This document shows positions 1-10,926 of a stretch of 64,000 nt of DNA, piece after piece; the first letter of the stretch is position 1; the number at the start of each line of letters is the position of its first letter. A program made the translations under genes and the position numbers. The notes beneath the pieces were generated by a model that saw only the letters and a program-made list of their open reading frames with translations, had not been told where the DNA came from and made no database searches. The DNA comes from Dyella sp. 2HG41-7 (GTDB lineage: Bacteria > Pseudomonadota > Gammaproteobacteria > Xanthomonadales > Rhodanobacteraceae): assembly GCF_021390675.1 (NCBI RefSeq), contig NZ_JAJEJV010000004.1, positions 3,100,001 through 3,164,000 of the forward strand, in the 5' to 3' direction.

Positions 1-937
1 CCCAGTCCAAAGCTTTCGAGAATCCATCGTGATCGGTGGCGATGTGATGCCGCGAAAGCGAAGGCAGGATGACCGTGCCGAGCGCCACGCCAAACACACC
101 TAGCGGCAATTCCAGAAAGCGATCCGCTTGCGACAACCACGTTTGCGAACCGGCGATCAGCAGCGACGCAATCACCGTGTCGAACAGCAAGTTGATTTGC
201 GAGACCGACGAACCGAACAGCGTCGGCACCATCTGACTCATGATTCGGCGCACCTGCGGATGGTTCCATCCCCAGCGCGGCCACACCAACAAGTCCAACG
301 TGCGCAACGCGGGCAGCTGAAACAACACCTGCAGAATGCCCGCGGCCAACACTGCCCATCCCAACGCCAGAATCGGCGTATGCAAATAGCGCGAGAGCCA
401 CCACGCGCCGGCGATCATGCAGAGATTAAGAATCACCGGCGTCAACGCCGGCAAGCCGAAGCGATGGAAACTGTTGAGCGCGCCGCCCGAAAGCGCGGTC
501 AGCGACACGAACAGCAAGAACGGAAACGTGAGGCGCAACAGGTCGACGGTCAGCGAGAATTTCTCCGGCTCGTCCACCGCACCCGGCGTAAACAACATCG
601 CCACTTGCGGCGCGAACAACACGCACAACGCCGCGACCACCAGCAGCACGCCACTCAAGGTGCCGGCGACGCGCGACATCAGATCCTTCAGATCGTCGTG
701 ACTGCCGGTCTCTTTGACTTCGGTAAAAACCGGTACGAAGGCGGTGGAAAACGCCCCCTCCGCAAACATGCGGCGCATGAAATTGGGAATCCGGAAGGCC
801 ACCCAGAACGCATCGGTGGCCACGTTGGCGCCGAAGACGTGGCTGATGGAAATATCCCTCAGCAGCCCGAGCACGCGCGAAACCATGGTCATGCTGCTGA
901 AGGAAAGCAGCCCGCGTAACATGCTGGGGGACTTCAT
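1..937 (-). CDS. murJ: MurJ lipid II flippase (partial, N-terminal part)
   Basis: Inner-membrane flippase that moves lipid II across the cytoplasmic membrane during peptidoglycan synthesis (MviN/MurJ family, MOP superfamily). Reading leftward from the ATG at 937, the protein begins MKSPSMLRGLLSFSSMTM and continues with RVLGLLRD and FRIPNFMRRMFAEGAFSTAF, the conserved start of MurJ, then several hydrophobic segments. About 312 codons are visible and the family is usually 500-540 residues, so the C-terminal part lies left of the window. It diverges from rpsT, a common arrangement in gammaproteobacteria. Identification is firm; only the 3' end is missing. Confidence 0.93.
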   Translation of the reverse strand, partial: MKSPSMLRGLLSFSSMTMVSRVLGLLRDISISHVFGANVATDAFWVAFRIPNFMRRMFAEGAFSTAFVPVFTEVKETGSHDDLKDLMSRVAGTLSGVLLVVAALCVLFAPQVAMLFTPGAVDEPEKFSLTVDLLRLTFPFLLFVSLTALSGGALNSFHRFGLPALTPVILNLCMIAGAWWLSRYLHTPILALGWAVLAAGILQVLFQLPALRTLDLLVWPRWGWNHPQVRRIMSQMVPTLFGSSVSQINLLFDTVIASLLIAGSQTWLSQADRFLELPLGVFGVALGTVILPSLSRHHIATDHDGFSKALDW

Positions 938-994
938 GCGTTGTCGGTGCCCGGCCTGATCTGAAAAGCGGCGCTTAGTGTGCCAGCTTTTAGT

Positions 995-1031
995 CTCCCC
1001 CCCTTCGCAGAGAGGGTTGAGGTGAGGGGCG
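995..1031 (-). repeat. REP-like intergenic repeat, copy 1
   Basis: On the minus strand the segment reads CGCCCCTCACCTCAACCCTC and continues into a short purine-rich arm. The same core (GCCCCTCACC-CA-CCCTCTC) recurs at 62871-62908. Similar CCCTCACCC...CCCTCTCCCC repeats are common between genes in Xanthomonadales; I infer a REP-like family from the repeated core and hairpin potential. Confidence 0.5.
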
Positions 1032-1095
1032 AATCTTGCGTGTTGAGCTCATGATGAGCATCAAGAGCCGCTTCGATGTGAACCTCGGCTAGAAT

Positions 1096-1143
1096 GTCCC
1101 CTCATCCGGCCCTTCGGGCCACCTTCTCCCCGAAAGGGAGAAG
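1096..1143 (+). repeat. REP-like intergenic repeat, copy 2
   Basis: Starts GTCCCCTCATCCGGCCC and folds as two perfect hairpins: GGCCC/GGGCC (1108-1120) and CTTCTCCC/GGGAGAAG (1123-1143). Related in layout to copies near 1000 and 62880. Function unknown; possibly a transcription barrier between murJ and rpsT. Confidence 0.5.
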
Positions 1144-1180
1144 TTAAGCAGGGTCCCTGGCGGGACGGTTGCTTAACCAC

Positions 1181-1209
1181 TTGACCTAACGGCAAATTAG
1201 CCGCATAAT
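1181..1209 (+). promoter_or_regulatory. Sigma70-type promoter of rpsT
   Basis: TTGACC (1181-1186), a 17-nt spacer, then CATAAT (1204-1209). Transcription should begin near 1216, leaving a leader of about 37 nt before the TTG start codon. Strong match in hexamers and spacing. Confidence 0.75.
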
Positions 1210-1252
1210 TGCCGCCTTTTTCCAACCCCAGTATTCATTCCGGAGTTCTACC

Positions 1253-1516
1253 TTGGCTAACATCAAGTCCGCGAAGAAGCGCGCGCGCCAGTCCGAGCAG
1301 CGCCGCCTGCGCAACGTCAGCGCCCGTTCCATGGTCCGTAGCGCCCTGCGCAAGGTCGTCAAAGCCATTGAGGCCAAGGACAAGACTGCCGCCGTGGCCG
1401 CTTTCGAAGCCGCCCAGCCGGTGATGGATCGTTACGCCGCTCGCGGCCTGATCCACAAGAACAAGGCCGCTCGTCATAAGAGCCGCCTGAACTCGAAGAT
1501 TCGCGAACTGGCCTAA
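1253..1516 (+). CDS. rpsT: 30S ribosomal protein S20
   Basis: Primary 16S rRNA-binding protein of the small ribosomal subunit. The 87-residue lysine/arginine-rich product begins (M)[17 protein letters not shown], typical of S20, and has the usual family length. The start codon is TTG at 1253, with GGAG at 1242-1245 as ribosome-binding site; no ATG fits the family N-terminus. Escherichia coli rpsT also uses a UUG start, which contributes to autogenous translational control, so the rare codon is probably functional. Monocistronic: its own promoter upstream and a hairpin terminator at 1550-1572. Confidence 0.97.
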   Translation: MANIKSAKKRARQSEQRRLRNVSARSMVRSALRKVVKAIEAKDKTAAVAAFEAAQPVMDRYAARGLIHKNKAARHKSRLNSKIRELA

Positions 1517-1549
1517 GGCCAGATCGACATTATTTGGGTTGGTGTCGAG

Positions 1550-1572
1550 GCCGGCGGAAACGCCGGCTTTTT
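1550..1572 (+). terminator. Rho-independent terminator of rpsT
   Basis: Stem GCCGGCG/CGCCGGC with a GAAA loop followed by TTTTT. Confidence 0.9.
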
Positions 1573-1590
1573 CACGTCCGAATTCGCCGG

Positions 1591-2328
1591 TCAGCGGACA
1601 AGCTTCGCCAACTGTTCCTTCATGGCCCGCACTTCCGTCACGCTCGATCGATCGAAATCCGGCGGCAGATCCAGCAACTTGGGATTCAGATAACGCATCC
1701 CCGACCGCTGGACGGCCCGCGCGGAACCATGAAATTCATGGGCCTTCGAAAGCCCTGCGATCTCGACCAGATTCGTCGAGCGAATGCCCGCCCCGGCCAT
1801 GATGCTGATGCGGTCTCCCGCCTGCTCTACGAGCCTGGCGATAACCTGCGCACCAGCAAGCGCATTCGCGTGGCCGCCTGAGGTCAGCACACGCTCGCAT
1901 CCCAAGCCGATGATGCTCTCAAGCGAACGGCTCAGGTCCGCGCTCGCATCGATGGCGCGATGGAACGTCACACCCAACTTGCCTGCGGTGCGCACCAACT
2001 CACTGCAACGCGGATCGATCTGACCATCGGCATCTAGCGCGCCGATCACCACGCCATCCAAACCCACGCGTGCGCAGGTCTCCACGTCGCGACACATGAT
2101 GTCGAACTCGGCATCGTCGAAAAGAAAATCGCCGCCGCGCGGGCGAATCAGTACATACACCGGAATACGTACACGCTCACGCACCATCGCCAGCGTGCCG
2201 TAGGACGGCGTAATACCGCCTTCGGCCAGGCTGCCGCAAAGCTCCACGCGATCGGCGCCACCTTCCTGCGCCGCCAGCGCGGACGCGAATGAACCAGCCG
2301 CGATCTCAAGCGAAATGCTTCGTGTCAT
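1591..2328 (-). CDS. cutC: Copper homeostasis protein CutC family (TIM barrel)
   Basis: Cytoplasmic TIM-barrel protein of the CutC family; the link to copper tolerance comes from E. coli genetics and the biochemical activity is uncertain. The 245-residue protein has ADRVELCGSLAEGGITPSYG, VYVLIRPRGGDF, TFHRAID and IMAGAGI, all family hallmarks. I chose the ATG at 2328 because it overlaps the upstream stop in TAATG, so it is translationally coupled to the asparaginase gene, and because a longer reading would add 36 residues unlike the family. Last gene of the leftward series. Confidence 0.9.
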   Translation of the reverse strand: MTRSISLEIAAGSFASALAAQEGGADRVELCGSLAEGGITPSYGTLAMVRERVRIPVYVLIRPRGGDFLFDDAEFDIMCRDVETCARVGLDGVVIGALDADGQIDPRCSELVRTAGKLGVTFHRAIDASADLSRSLESIIGLGCERVLTSGGHANALAGAQVIARLVEQAGDRISIMAGAGIRSTNLVEIAGLSKAHEFHGSARAVQRSGMRYLNPKLLDLPPDFDRSSVTEVRAMKEQLAKLVR

Positions 2329-3380
2329 TAGGTGAACGTCGTCTGGTAAAGGCTGGGCGAAGCCAGCAGTCGATCTTGCTGGTGCGCATCGCACACCGCA
2401 TAGGTGAAACCTTTCTGTATCGCGTAGGCGCCGCACTCGCCATCGCGACGCAACGCAAGAAAGCCCACCTGCATTTCCTTGGTGGCCTCAGGGCGCTTTT
2501 TGACGATGCGACGCACGGCCTCTTCGCACGCTTCCTGCGGACTGCGGCCCTGACGCATCAGCTCCACCACCAAAAAGCTGCCCGCATTGCGAATCACTTC
2601 TTCGCCGACACCTGTAGATGTCGCGGCGCCCACTTCATTGTCGACGTACAGGCCCGCACCAATGAGAGGACTGTCGCCAACGCGACCGTGCAGCTTCCAC
2701 GCCATGCCGCTCGTGGTACATGCGCCGGCCAGATGGCCATTCGCATCGACCGCCAACATGCCGATGGTGTCGTGATTGTTTTTGCCGCCGGGCATGCCGA
2801 GGTTTTGCAGGCTGCGGTGGTAATCGATGTTTTCGCTGTTGGCGACCGGCGTATATTTGGCCTGCTTCAACCATTCGTGCCACGCCTTTTCCGATTCCGG
2901 CGTCAGCAGCCTTTCCTTCTTGAAACCTTCCTGCAACGCAAACTCGAGCGCGCCGTCGCCAACCAGCAGCACATGCGGCGTGTCTTCCATCACCTTGCGC
3001 GCCACATTGATGGGATGCGCGATATGCTCAATTGCAGCCACCGCGCCGCAGCGACCGTCGCCGTCCATGATGCTGGCATCGAGCGTCACGCGGCCGTCGC
3101 GATCGGGATAACCGGCGCGACCCACGCTGTGATTGTGCAGATCCGACTCCGGCACCATCACGCCCTTCTCCACCGCATCCAGCGGCTTGCCGCCTTTGCC
3201 CAGCACCGCCCATGCCGCAAGGTTCGCCGGCACACCGAAATCCCAGGTGGACACGACGCGCGCGCCCACGCCACCGGGCACGGAGCCGGCCAGCGATGCG
3301 GCGCTGCGAGCGAATCGCGGCAGCGCCAGCGCCGACGTCGCCAGCATGGTGGTTTTCAGGAAATCACGACGATTGCTCAT
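2328..3380 (-). CDS. Tat-exported N4-(beta-N-acetylglucosaminyl)-L-asparaginase (glycosylasparaginase)
   Basis: Ntn-hydrolase of the aspartylglucosaminidase/asparaginase type 2 family, which cleaves the GlcNAc-Asn bond of glycoasparagines. The N-terminus SNRRDFLKTTMLATSALALP is a twin-arginine signal, so the precursor is probably folded before export to the periplasm. The autocleavage/nucleophile motif is in NNHDTIGMLA (Thr after HD), and GDSPLIGAGLYVDNEVGAA is the conserved substrate-binding stretch. At 350 residues it fits bacterial flavobacterial-type enzymes. It starts 59 nt after jetC and is coupled to cutC. Substrate specificity (glycoasparagine or plain asparagine/isoaspartyl peptides) cannot be settled from sequence. 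Confidence 0.88.
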   Translation of the reverse strand: MSNRRDFLKTTMLATSALALPRFARSAASLAGSVPGGVGARVVSTWDFGVPANLAAWAVLGKGGKPLDAVEKGVMVPESDLHNHSVGRAGYPDRDGRVTLDASIMDGDGRCGAVAAIEHIAHPINVARKVMEDTPHVLLVGDGALEFALQEGFKKERLLTPESEKAWHEWLKQAKYTPVANSENIDYHRSLQNLGMPGGKNNHDTIGMLAVDANGHLAGACTTSGMAWKLHGRVGDSPLIGAGLYVDNEVGAATSTGVGEEVIRNAGSFLVVELMRQGRSPQEACEEAVRRIVKKRPEATKEMQVGFLALRRDGECGAYAIQKGFTYAVCDAHQQDRLLASPSLYQTTFT

Positions 3381-3439
3381 TCGAACCCTCCGAGTACGGA
3401 CTGCTTTGCAAGACCGACATCATGCTGGATTCGCCGCGA

Positions 3440-6400
3440 TCACGCGAGTTCCGCTTGACGCGCCTTCTCCGGCAGAGCCAGACGTCTATTTGCGGTGTCG
3501 TATTCGATCAGCAACACGCCCGAGTCATGACGACCGGTGATATCGACAAAGCACGCGCCGCCGATAAACGGCTCCAGTGTCATCACCGATTTGAGCGGTG
3601 TCGCGACCACCATTTGAAAACCGAAATTCTCGAAAATATTCATCGCCAGCGCGGTGAATTCGTTGTCGGCCTTATCGAATGCTTCGTCGAGCACCACCGG
3701 CGCGTAGCGCGGCAAGTGACCGTCGTCGCCGCCCAGCTGATAACGCAACGCGGCGGCGAGGCACGTCGTTGCAAGTTTTTGACGTTGCCCGCCGGACTTG
3801 CCCGCACCACTGCGGTAAACCTCCACCTGACGCCCGGTCGCGACTTCTTTTTCCACGCCGATAAATTCGACATGTAAACGTACATCGAGCACCTGCTCGC
3901 GCCAGCGCTTGTGTTCCGGATCGTCGGCGGCCAACCGCGCGACCAACTGGCGCAACACGCTGAATTGCGTTTCGGCCAACTCGCGATTTTCCGTTTGATG
4001 ATGAGAAAGCACATCGCGCAGCTGTTGCTGGAAATCGCGAACTTCTTGCAGCCCGCGGTCGGTCACTTCGATTTGTAGCAAGGTGCCGCGATTGAAGGGC
4101 ACGCGCTCCAGGCTTTCGTTCACTTCTTCCATGCGCAGGCCGATCGCCTTGCGCGCTTCGATCATATGCTTTTGCAGAACCAGCAGATTTTGCTTGCTTT
4201 GGCTCTGCAGCAACTCGAAGAAACGCGCCTCGTGTTTGGGCAAGCCATCCAGTTCCAAACGGCGCAAGCGCGCCAGAAAGCCTTCCGCCGATTCAAGGCC
4301 AGGCGTGAAGTCGGCGCTGTCTTGCGGCCAACGCCGGCAGAAGCTGCGGAAGGATTCTTCGACCTGCTGAACCAGCCGATTGTCTTCATCCGATTGCTGA
4401 CCGAGCGCCTCGTTGAGGCCTCGTTCGAGCGTACGGAAGTGATCGGCGAGATTGTCGAGCGACAACGCCGGCTGCGCAGGCAATCGCTCCGGCAAGCCGC
4501 GCGCCTGCAGCGGCGTCAACGAAGCCTGTTTCGCTCGCTGCTCGCACACCTCGCGCTTTTCTTGCAAACCGTTACGTTCGCGCTGAAGCGCATTGCGCTC
4601 GCCTGCGGCATCTTCATAGGAACTTTGCACGCGACGACGCAGCTCGCGCTCCATATCCAAGCGCTGCGTAATTTCCTGCAGCGTCGCATCGCCTTCGCGC
4701 AGATGTTTCAACTGCTGCTCGATATCGCCAAGGCGCTGCAGCTTTGGCGCGACATCGATCTCCTCCCATTCGGCATTCGCCAAGGTCGCGGCAAGAAGGC
4801 GACGATCGCCCTCGCGCGCATTGTCATCGCGAAGCGTTTTCAGCGATTCGTCTGCCTTTGCGATGGCTTGAGCCAACTGCTGCCCTTCCTTCTCGAACAA
4901 GGCGAGCTTGTCGCGGTTGTCGAAGCCGAGCACCCAGTGCTTGCGATCATCAATCGCACGACGGTCGTCCTTCTCGTAGCGATCACCCGGATGTTTGACC
5001 TGACCTTCGCGCGTGATGGCGCGGTCGGCATGACGCAACGCCGCGGCGGAATCCACGCAGCTGTAGTCGAAGCGACGCGCCAGCTCCGCCGATAGCCAAT
5101 CGTGATGCGCGTGATCGCGTACGTCGAGGCGATGCAACATCGAGCGCGATTCGAGTTGGCGCCCGGAGAATGCATCGTTGCGACCGACGCGGTAATACAC
5201 CAGCTTGCTGCCGAGATGCGTCTTGTTGATCCAACTCGACACTTCGCCGTAATGCTGTTCGTCCACCAACAAGGCCAGCGCAAATCCATGCAACACGCGC
5301 TCGATAGCGCCACGCCACGCAGCATGCTCGGCTTTTACCTGCAAAAGCTCGCCGACAAACGGCAAGGCATTCTCGGACAGCCCAAGCTCCTGACAAAGGC
5401 GTGTGCGTATCGCTTGCGTGTGCGCAGGGATGCTCGAAGGATGACGCTTCAGCGCATCGATCTCCGCACGCACGCCGCTGAAGCGTCCGGCTGATTGATC
5501 ACGCTCGCGCTTGAGGGTATCCATGCGCTCTTCCACGACCACCGCGCGATCGCGCGCGCCGTCCAGCAATTCGCGCGCCTGCCCCGCCATATCAGCAAAA
5601 CCGTGCGCCGTGCTCGGCATATTCCAGGTGAGTTCGCGGCAGGCTTGCTCGATCTTGTTGCGCCGGCGCAGACGTTCGTCGCGTTCGCGGCCAACCTGTT
5701 CATGCTCACGTTCGAGCTGATCGATGGCGTCGCCGCCTTGCTCGCGGCGTTGACGCTCCAGATCGGCGATGCGTTGTTCGTGATTATCGAGCGACTGTCG
5801 CCGTTGTGCGAGTTCGCCCGCCAAGGCCTGATCGTGCACCTGCAATTCCGCTAGGCGCGTATCGAGCAGAAGCAAGCGGCGCTGCTCACGGTAAAGGTCC
5901 ACGCCCTGCTGCAGCTCTTTCAATTCGCTGGTCGTGCGACGCAATTGCAACAACGCGTCGTACGCCGTTCGGGCGGGCGAAAGCGTATCCACCTGCTCGC
6001 GCGCGATCACCACGGCTTTATGCGCGGCATCCAGCTCGCCGAAGTCGGCGATCAAGCGATCGGCCGCTCCGAACGTTTCCGGCTCATCGAGCATGAATCC
6101 GCGCAGAAACTGGTTCAGATCGCCCAGGTTCTTGGCCGACTGCGTTTTGTGCAGCAGCTTCAGCGCCATCTCGTTCTGAATGCCGAGCAGTCGGCGGAAA
6201 CGTTCCGCGTACGCAGCAAACGTATCGAAATGATGCACATCGTCGCCAAGACGCGCCTTGAGGCGTCGACGATCCAGATCGAAACCTTGCAGCTCCGTGG
6301 CGACATCAAACGCGCGCTCGGTGACGAGATAGTGCTTTTGCACATCGGCGGCGGAAGAGCTGTTGCCGCTGATCCAAAACAAACGAATCAGACTGACCGT

Positions 6401-6859
6401 GGCGCCTTGCGCATTGCGATATTCGAGCACCAGCGCCGACCACGTTGCGCCTTTGCGCAGATATTGCGTGGCGATCTCGCCGGAATCGCTATCTTGCTGA
6501 TCGGCCCATGCGCCTCGCACGTAGGACACCAGATTCCGATCGCGACCGCTTCGCTCCGCCTCGCGAGCCGCGGCGTTGAAGTCCACCAAATTGGGTGGCA
6601 CCAGCAACGCCGACATCGCATCGAGCAAGGTGGATTTGCCCGAACCCGATCGACCAACGAACAAAAACCCCTGCTCCGCAATCGGCACATCGACCAGGCC
6701 GCTGAACGTGCCCCAGTTGAACACCTGCAGGCGGCGCATGCGGAATTGCTCATCGCGCGGATCGGGCAGATCGGAGAGAAATAGCGAGGGTGCGACCGTG
6801 CGGGCGGGCTTGGCTGCTTTCTTGCGCGACTTCGTCGCTGCGCCTTTATCACTCGCCAT
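3440..6859 (-). CDS. jetC: JetC-like SMC/MukB-type ATPase (Wadjet/Mks condensin)
   Basis: SMC-like motor subunit of a JetABC/MksBEF-type condensin. From the ATG at 6859 it is 1139 residues: an N-terminal head with Walker [10 protein letters not shown] (residues 69-77), long charged coiled-coil arms, a hinge region near the middle, and a C-terminal head with signature SGGQRQ (about 1022) and Walker [12 protein letters not shown] (about 1058). All ATPase motifs look intact. I prefer ATG 6859 over 6877 because GAGGAG lies 7 nt before it and it overlaps the jetB stop (ATGGCGAGTGA). In Wadjet systems a jetD nuclease gene follows; here the next gene, 59 nt on, is an asparaginase. Confidence 0.88.
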   Translation of the reverse strand: MASDKGAATKSRKKAAKPARTVAPSLFLSDLPDPRDEQFRMRRLQVFNWGTFSGLVDVPIAEQGFLFVGRSGSGKSTLLDAMSALLVPPNLVDFNAAAREAERSGRDRNLVSYVRGAWADQQDSDSGEIATQYLRKGATWSALVLEYRNAQGATVSLIRLFWISGNSSSAADVQKHYLVTERAFDVATELQGFDLDRRRLKARLGDDVHHFDTFAAYAERFRRLLGIQNEMALKLLHKTQSAKNLGDLNQFLRGFMLDEPETFGAADRLIADFGELDAAHKAVVIAREQVDTLSPARTAYDALLQLRRTTSELKELQQGVDLYREQRRLLLLDTRLAELQVHDQALAGELAQRRQSLDNHEQRIADLERQRREQGGDAIDQLEREHEQVGRERDERLRRRNKIEQACRELTWNMPSTAHGFADMAGQARELLDGARDRAVVVEERMDTLKRERDQSAGRFSGVRAEIDALKRHPSSIPAHTQAIRTRLCQELGLSENALPFVGELLQVKAEHAAWRGAIERVLHGFALALLVDEQHYGEVSSWINKTHLGSKLVYYRVGRNDAFSGRQLESRSMLHRLDVRDHAHHDWLSAELARRFDYSCVDSAAALRHADRAITREGQVKHPGDRYEKDDRRAIDDRKHWVLGFDNRDKLALFEKEGQQLAQAIAKADESLKTLRDDNAREGDRRLLAATLANAEWEEIDVAPKLQRLGDIEQQLKHLREGDATLQEITQRLDMERELRRRVQSSYEDAAGERNALQRERNGLQEKREVCEQRAKQASLTPLQARGLPERLPAQPALSLDNLADHFRTLERGLNEALGQQSDEDNRLVQQVEESFRSFCRRWPQDSADFTPGLESAEGFLARLRRLELDGLPKHEARFFELLQSQSKQNLLVLQKHMIEARKAIGLRMEEVNESLERVPFNRGTLLQIEVTDRGLQEVRDFQQQLRDVLSHHQTENRELAETQFSVLRQLVARLAADDPEHKRWREQVLDVRLHVEFIGVEKEVATGRQVEVYRSGAGKSGGQRQKLATTCLAAALRYQLGGDDGHLPRYAPVVLDEAFDKADNEFTALAMNIFENFGFQMVVATPLKSVMTLEPFIGGACFVDITGRHDSGVLLIEYDTANRRLALPEKARQAELA

Positions 6860-7520
6860 CCGTACTCTCCTCGCCATCGTCCGCCTCGCGCAGATCGCGA
6901 TACGCCTGCGCCAAGGCCTGCACGTCTTCGGCGGAGAACAGCAGTTTGAGCGCGGGCGACACTTCGTAGCGGTTGTCGCTATTGCGCAATTTGTTCAGCA
7001 CGTGGCTGTCTTTCATCTTACCAACCGCAGCGGTGACGCGTTTTGCAAAACCGGCGCGGTCGGTGGATACGCTCTTTTCATACACCGAAAGTGCATCGAC
7101 CAGTGCCGTCTCTTCCACCACGGCGCGATGGCCATGCGCTTCCGCTTCGGCCAATTGTTGGCGAAGATGCAGCAACAGCACCGATTCGATAAACGTAAGC
7201 GGCGAGGTGCGCAACAGTACCGGCGTTTCCAGTTCGCCAGCATCGATCTGCCGCGTAAACGCGACGCCGGCTTCGCGGTCGATCACCAGTTCCAAAAACA
7301 GATCGCACAGGCGCGAACGCAGCAGGTTTTCGTAGCGCAACGCCGCGGGCCAAAGCGGACCGTGCCTGCTTGCGTCGAGACTCGGCCCCGCCAGCAGTTG
7401 GCAAAGCGCTTTACGCGCCTCGAACGGCAAGCTTCCGCTATCGCCTTCGAACAGGCCGGCGCCGTTCTGTTTCTCCACCACAGACTCGACGACAGGGGCG
7501 TCGTCCTCACGCAAATTCAT
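6849..7520 (-). CDS. jetB: JetB-like (DUF4194) winged-helix subunit
   Basis: A 223-residue acidic protein matching the DUF4194 family, the MukE/MksE-like winged-helix (KITE) subunit that bridges the kleisin and the SMC heads. It has [20 protein letters not shown] and a C-terminal [17 protein letters not shown] region. Its ATG lies inside the end of jetA (14-nt overlap, ATGAATTTGCGTGA), and its end overlaps jetC, so the three subunits should be made in a fixed ratio from one message. The assignment rests on family features plus position between DUF3375 and SMC-like genes. Confidence 0.85.
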   Translation of the reverse strand: MNLREDDAPVVESVVEKQNGAGLFEGDSGSLPFEARKALCQLLAGPSLDASRHGPLWPAALRYENLLRSRLCDLFLELVIDREAGVAFTRQIDAGELETPVLLRTSPLTFIESVLLLHLRQQLAEAEAHGHRAVVEETALVDALSVYEKSVSTDRAGFAKRVTAAVGKMKDSHVLNKLRNSDNRYEVSPALKLLFSAEDVQALAQAYRDLREADDGEESTDGE

Positions 7521-8976
7521 GGCGCTTCTCTTTCAGGAACCAGACTAGAGGAATACGGGCGCGACGTTCGCTGCCGTCGCTGCCCTGCCAAATAACGGTT
7601 TCTTGTTCATCGCCCGCGATTACGCCGTGGCGCGTCGCCAACGACAGATATCCAATAATGCTTCCGAGCCCCTGTTCAGCGGGACGATGCGTCAACACGC
7701 TGGCGATGGACAGCTGATCGTGCTCGGTAAGCAGCTCATGCAGGTCGCGACGCAGACCGCGATAGTTGATTTCCGACTGCGCCACCAGATCGCCGACGCT
7801 GTCCAACGATATCGCCGCGCCGTCGCTGCGCGCGATGCTGCCGTCGACGCGCGCGCGGCGCGGATCGTGCAGACGCCATTGCGACAGCGAACGCAGCCGG
7901 CTGGTGGTGAGTTGCAAGGTATAGGGCGTGCGCTGGCGTGCGCGCACCGAATCGCGCAATTGCAACGCCTCGGCTTGCGCTTGCTTGAGCAGTTGGTTCA
8001 AGCGACGCTGCTCTAAGTAACCACGGCTCTGCACAAAGCCGCGCAGACTGCGCGCGAAGTTTTGCAGCACGTCATGCACATTGCCGCCACGTTCGAGCAT
8101 CACGCCCGTGAAACCACGCAGAAACTGCCGCTCCTCGCGCTGAAGCTTGCGCGCAAATCCACGCGATAACACCGCCTCCAGCGCAATATCGAGCTGCGCG
8201 CTTTGCTCGACGTCGTTGAGCAAGCTCCAGAACGCGTTGAAGCTGCGCCCTGCTTCGCTGTCGCCGATCAGGTCTACGCCTTCGAATAGTTTGTCGAGAA
8301 TGTCGCCGCGCTCGCCCTCATCGTCGATGATGCGCTCGCGGAATTCGCGGTTGAGTTGCTCGAAACCGTCACGCACGCGACGGAAGTCTTCGGCCAGGTC
8401 GTCGGCAAGCTCGATAATCTGACGCGTGCGTTCGAGTGCGCGCTTGCCGTCCAATGCGGCAACTTTGCCAGTGGATGCGCGCGCAATTTCTGCGTCGATA
8501 CGGTCGCGCTCTGCGTAGAGCGAGCTCAAACGTGCGGCCGGATCCGTTTCGGTTTGCTCGGCCAATTGCACGAGCTGCTGAATCACCAGCGAGAGACGGC
8601 TTTCGGTCGCCGCGCTGCGCGGCGTATCCAGGCCGCCGATAAAACGGATCGCCTGCGCCGCCTGTGCGGACAACTCGTATTCTTCTTCGCTTGCGCCATC
8701 CGGAAGGCGACGCTCCAGATACCCTTGCGCGAGCCAATGCGCGACATAAGCCTGCGCGGTGCGCGGCAATTCGCGCGGCAGATCGGAGGCATTGATCGCA
8801 TCGAGGTGTTGCTGCAAACGCTCATGCAGCACCGAACCCGGCAAACGCCGGTCGCCATCCTGCAGCAAGGTTTGCAGCAGACCGATCAATTCGGGAGCGT
8901 GATCGGCGGCGAGCAGCCGCCACAATGCTTGTTCGCGCAGTCGCCGGTAGCCGGCAATGCGTGCTTGCAACTTCAT
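7507..8976 (-). CDS. jetA: JetA-like (DUF3375) kleisin subunit
   Basis: The 489-residue product fits DUF3375, the MukF/MksF-like kleisin of Wadjet type I and related condensins. Visible traits: a winged-helix-like N-terminus (residues 1-100), a helical middle with [20 protein letters not shown], and a C-terminal part ending in [19 protein letters not shown]. It starts 45 nt after obgE on the same strand, with CCAGGAG about 11 nt before the ATG, so it may be read from the obgE transcript. It is the first gene of the coupled jetA-jetB-jetC set. Confidence 0.87.
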   Translation of the reverse strand: MKLQARIAGYRRLREQALWRLLAADHAPELIGLLQTLLQDGDRRLPGSVLHERLQQHLDAINASDLPRELPRTAQAYVAHWLAQGYLERRLPDGASEEEYELSAQAAQAIRFIGGLDTPRSAATESRLSLVIQQLVQLAEQTETDPAARLSSLYAERDRIDAEIARASTGKVAALDGKRALERTRQIIELADDLAEDFRRVRDGFEQLNREFRERIIDDEGERGDILDKLFEGVDLIGDSEAGRSFNAFWSLLNDVEQSAQLDIALEAVLSRGFARKLQREERQFLRGFTGVMLERGGNVHDVLQNFARSLRGFVQSRGYLEQRRLNQLLKQAQAEALQLRDSVRARQRTPYTLQLTTSRLRSLSQWRLHDPRRARVDGSIARSDGAAISLDSVGDLVAQSEINYRGLRRDLHELLTEHDQLSIASVLTHRPAEQGLGSIIGYLSLATRHGVIAGDEQETVIWQGSDGSERRARIPLVWFLKEKRHEFA

Positions 8977-9021
8977 CGGCGCATGCGCTCCTGGTGCAAA
9001 TGCATGTCTTCCCTTGGTCGA

Positions 9022-10218
<1,197 letters not shown>

Positions 10219-10243
10219 ACAAAAGCCCCGCCTGGGCGGGGCC
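10219..10243 (-). terminator. Terminator after rpmA
   Basis: On the minus strand, GCCCCGCC/GGCGGGGC is followed by TTTTGTTTT. It lies between rpmA and obgE and may act as an attenuator within the operon. Confidence 0.8.
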
Positions 10244-10266
10244 TTCGTTGGCGCGCTAGGGCCGAA

Positions 10267-10524
10267 TTAGCCTTTGACGACGCTGACGTACCGGCGGTTC
10301 TTCTCGCCGCGGACCTTGAACTCGACCTTGCCGTCGACCAGCGCGAACAGCGTGTGATCGCGACCCAGGCCAACGCCGGTACCGGCATGGAACTGGGTGC
10401 CGCGCTGACGCACGATGATGTTGCCGGCTTCGATGGCCTGGCCACCGTAGACCTTGACGCCGAGGTATTTCGGGTTCGAATCGCGACCGTTGCGGGATGA
10501 ACCTACGCCTTTTTTATGTGCCAT
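10267..10524 (-). CDS. rpmA: 50S ribosomal protein L27
   Basis: Large-subunit protein whose N-terminus reaches the peptidyl-transferase centre. The 85-residue product begins [19 protein letters not shown] and has [11 protein letters not shown], both diagnostic. Its N-terminus carries no Firmicutes-type cleavable extension. It lies 20 nt after rplU in the conserved rplU-rpmA-obgE order. Confidence 0.98.
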   Translation of the reverse strand: MAHKKGVGSSRNGRDSNPKYLGVKVYGGQAIEAGNIIVRQRGTQFHAGTGVGLGRDHTLFALVDGKVEFKVRGEKNRRYVSVVKG

Positions 10525-10544
10525 GACTGTTTACTCCGGCTGTA

Positions 10545-10859
10545 TCAGGCGTTGATGCCCGTGATCTCGACTTCGGTGAAATGCTGACGATGTCCCTGCT
10601 GACGCTTGTAGTGCTTGCGGCGGCGGAACTTGACGATGCGGACCTTATCGGCGCGACCGTGCATGCGAATGGTGGCGCTGACCGTGGCGCCGGCCACGAC
10701 CGGGGTGCCAACGGTGATGGACTCACCGGAACCGACCAGCAGCACCTGGTCGAACTTCACGCTGGCGCCCTCTTCGGCGTTCAGCAACTCCACGCGCAGG
10801 ACGTCGCCCTGCTGGACGCGGTATTGCTTGCCACCGGTCTTGATGACTGCATAACTCAT
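10545..10859 (-). CDS. rplU: 50S ribosomal protein L21
   Basis: 23S rRNA-binding protein of the large subunit. The 104-residue product begins [19 protein letters not shown] and has the C-terminal [16 protein letters not shown] signature. First gene of the operon, behind a near-consensus promoter and a leader of about 60 nt whose 5' end can fold into a hairpin. Confidence 0.98.
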   Translation of the reverse strand: MSYAVIKTGGKQYRVQQGDVLRVELLNAEEGASVKFDQVLLVGSGESITVGTPVVAGATVSATIRMHGRADKVRIVKFRRRKHYKRQQGHRQHFTEVEITGINA

Positions 10860-10890
10860 GGGAATAGCCCTTCTGTCGTTATTCTCTTGG

Positions 10891-10921
10891 GTTCGCCGCG
10901 ACCCATTCGGGCGCAGCGAAC
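10891..10921 (-). promoter_or_regulatory. Hairpin at the 5' end of the rplU leader
   Basis: Arms GTTCGC (10891-10896) and GCGAAC (10916-10921) extend inward with a further GCG and CCC pairing around an ATTC loop. The predicted transcription start lies near 10920, so the RNA would begin with this stem. It may protect the 5' end or mediate ribosomal-protein feedback; neither is shown. Confidence 0.5.
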
Positions 10922-10926
10922 TGAGG

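Larger units (their letters stand above)
938..1180. other. murJ-rpsT intergenic region with repeat-like hairpins
   Basis: Non-coding. It carries two copies of a CCCCTCA-type hairpin repeat (annotated separately) and, at 1143-1177, a nested hairpin: outer arms GTTAAGCA/TGCTTAAC and inner arms GTCCC/GGGAC. The nested hairpin ends only 4 nt before the rpsT -35 box, so it sits upstream of the transcript rather than in its leader. No small gene is convincing here. Confidence 0.6.

Noticed and set aside
128-919. A 263-codon plus-strand frame opposite murJ
   Set aside because: Arg/Gln/His-rich shadow of murJ, which is conserved on the minus strand.
3440-8976. A complete Wadjet defence system
   Set aside because: jetD is not adjacent, so I do not call the locus a functional anti-plasmid system.
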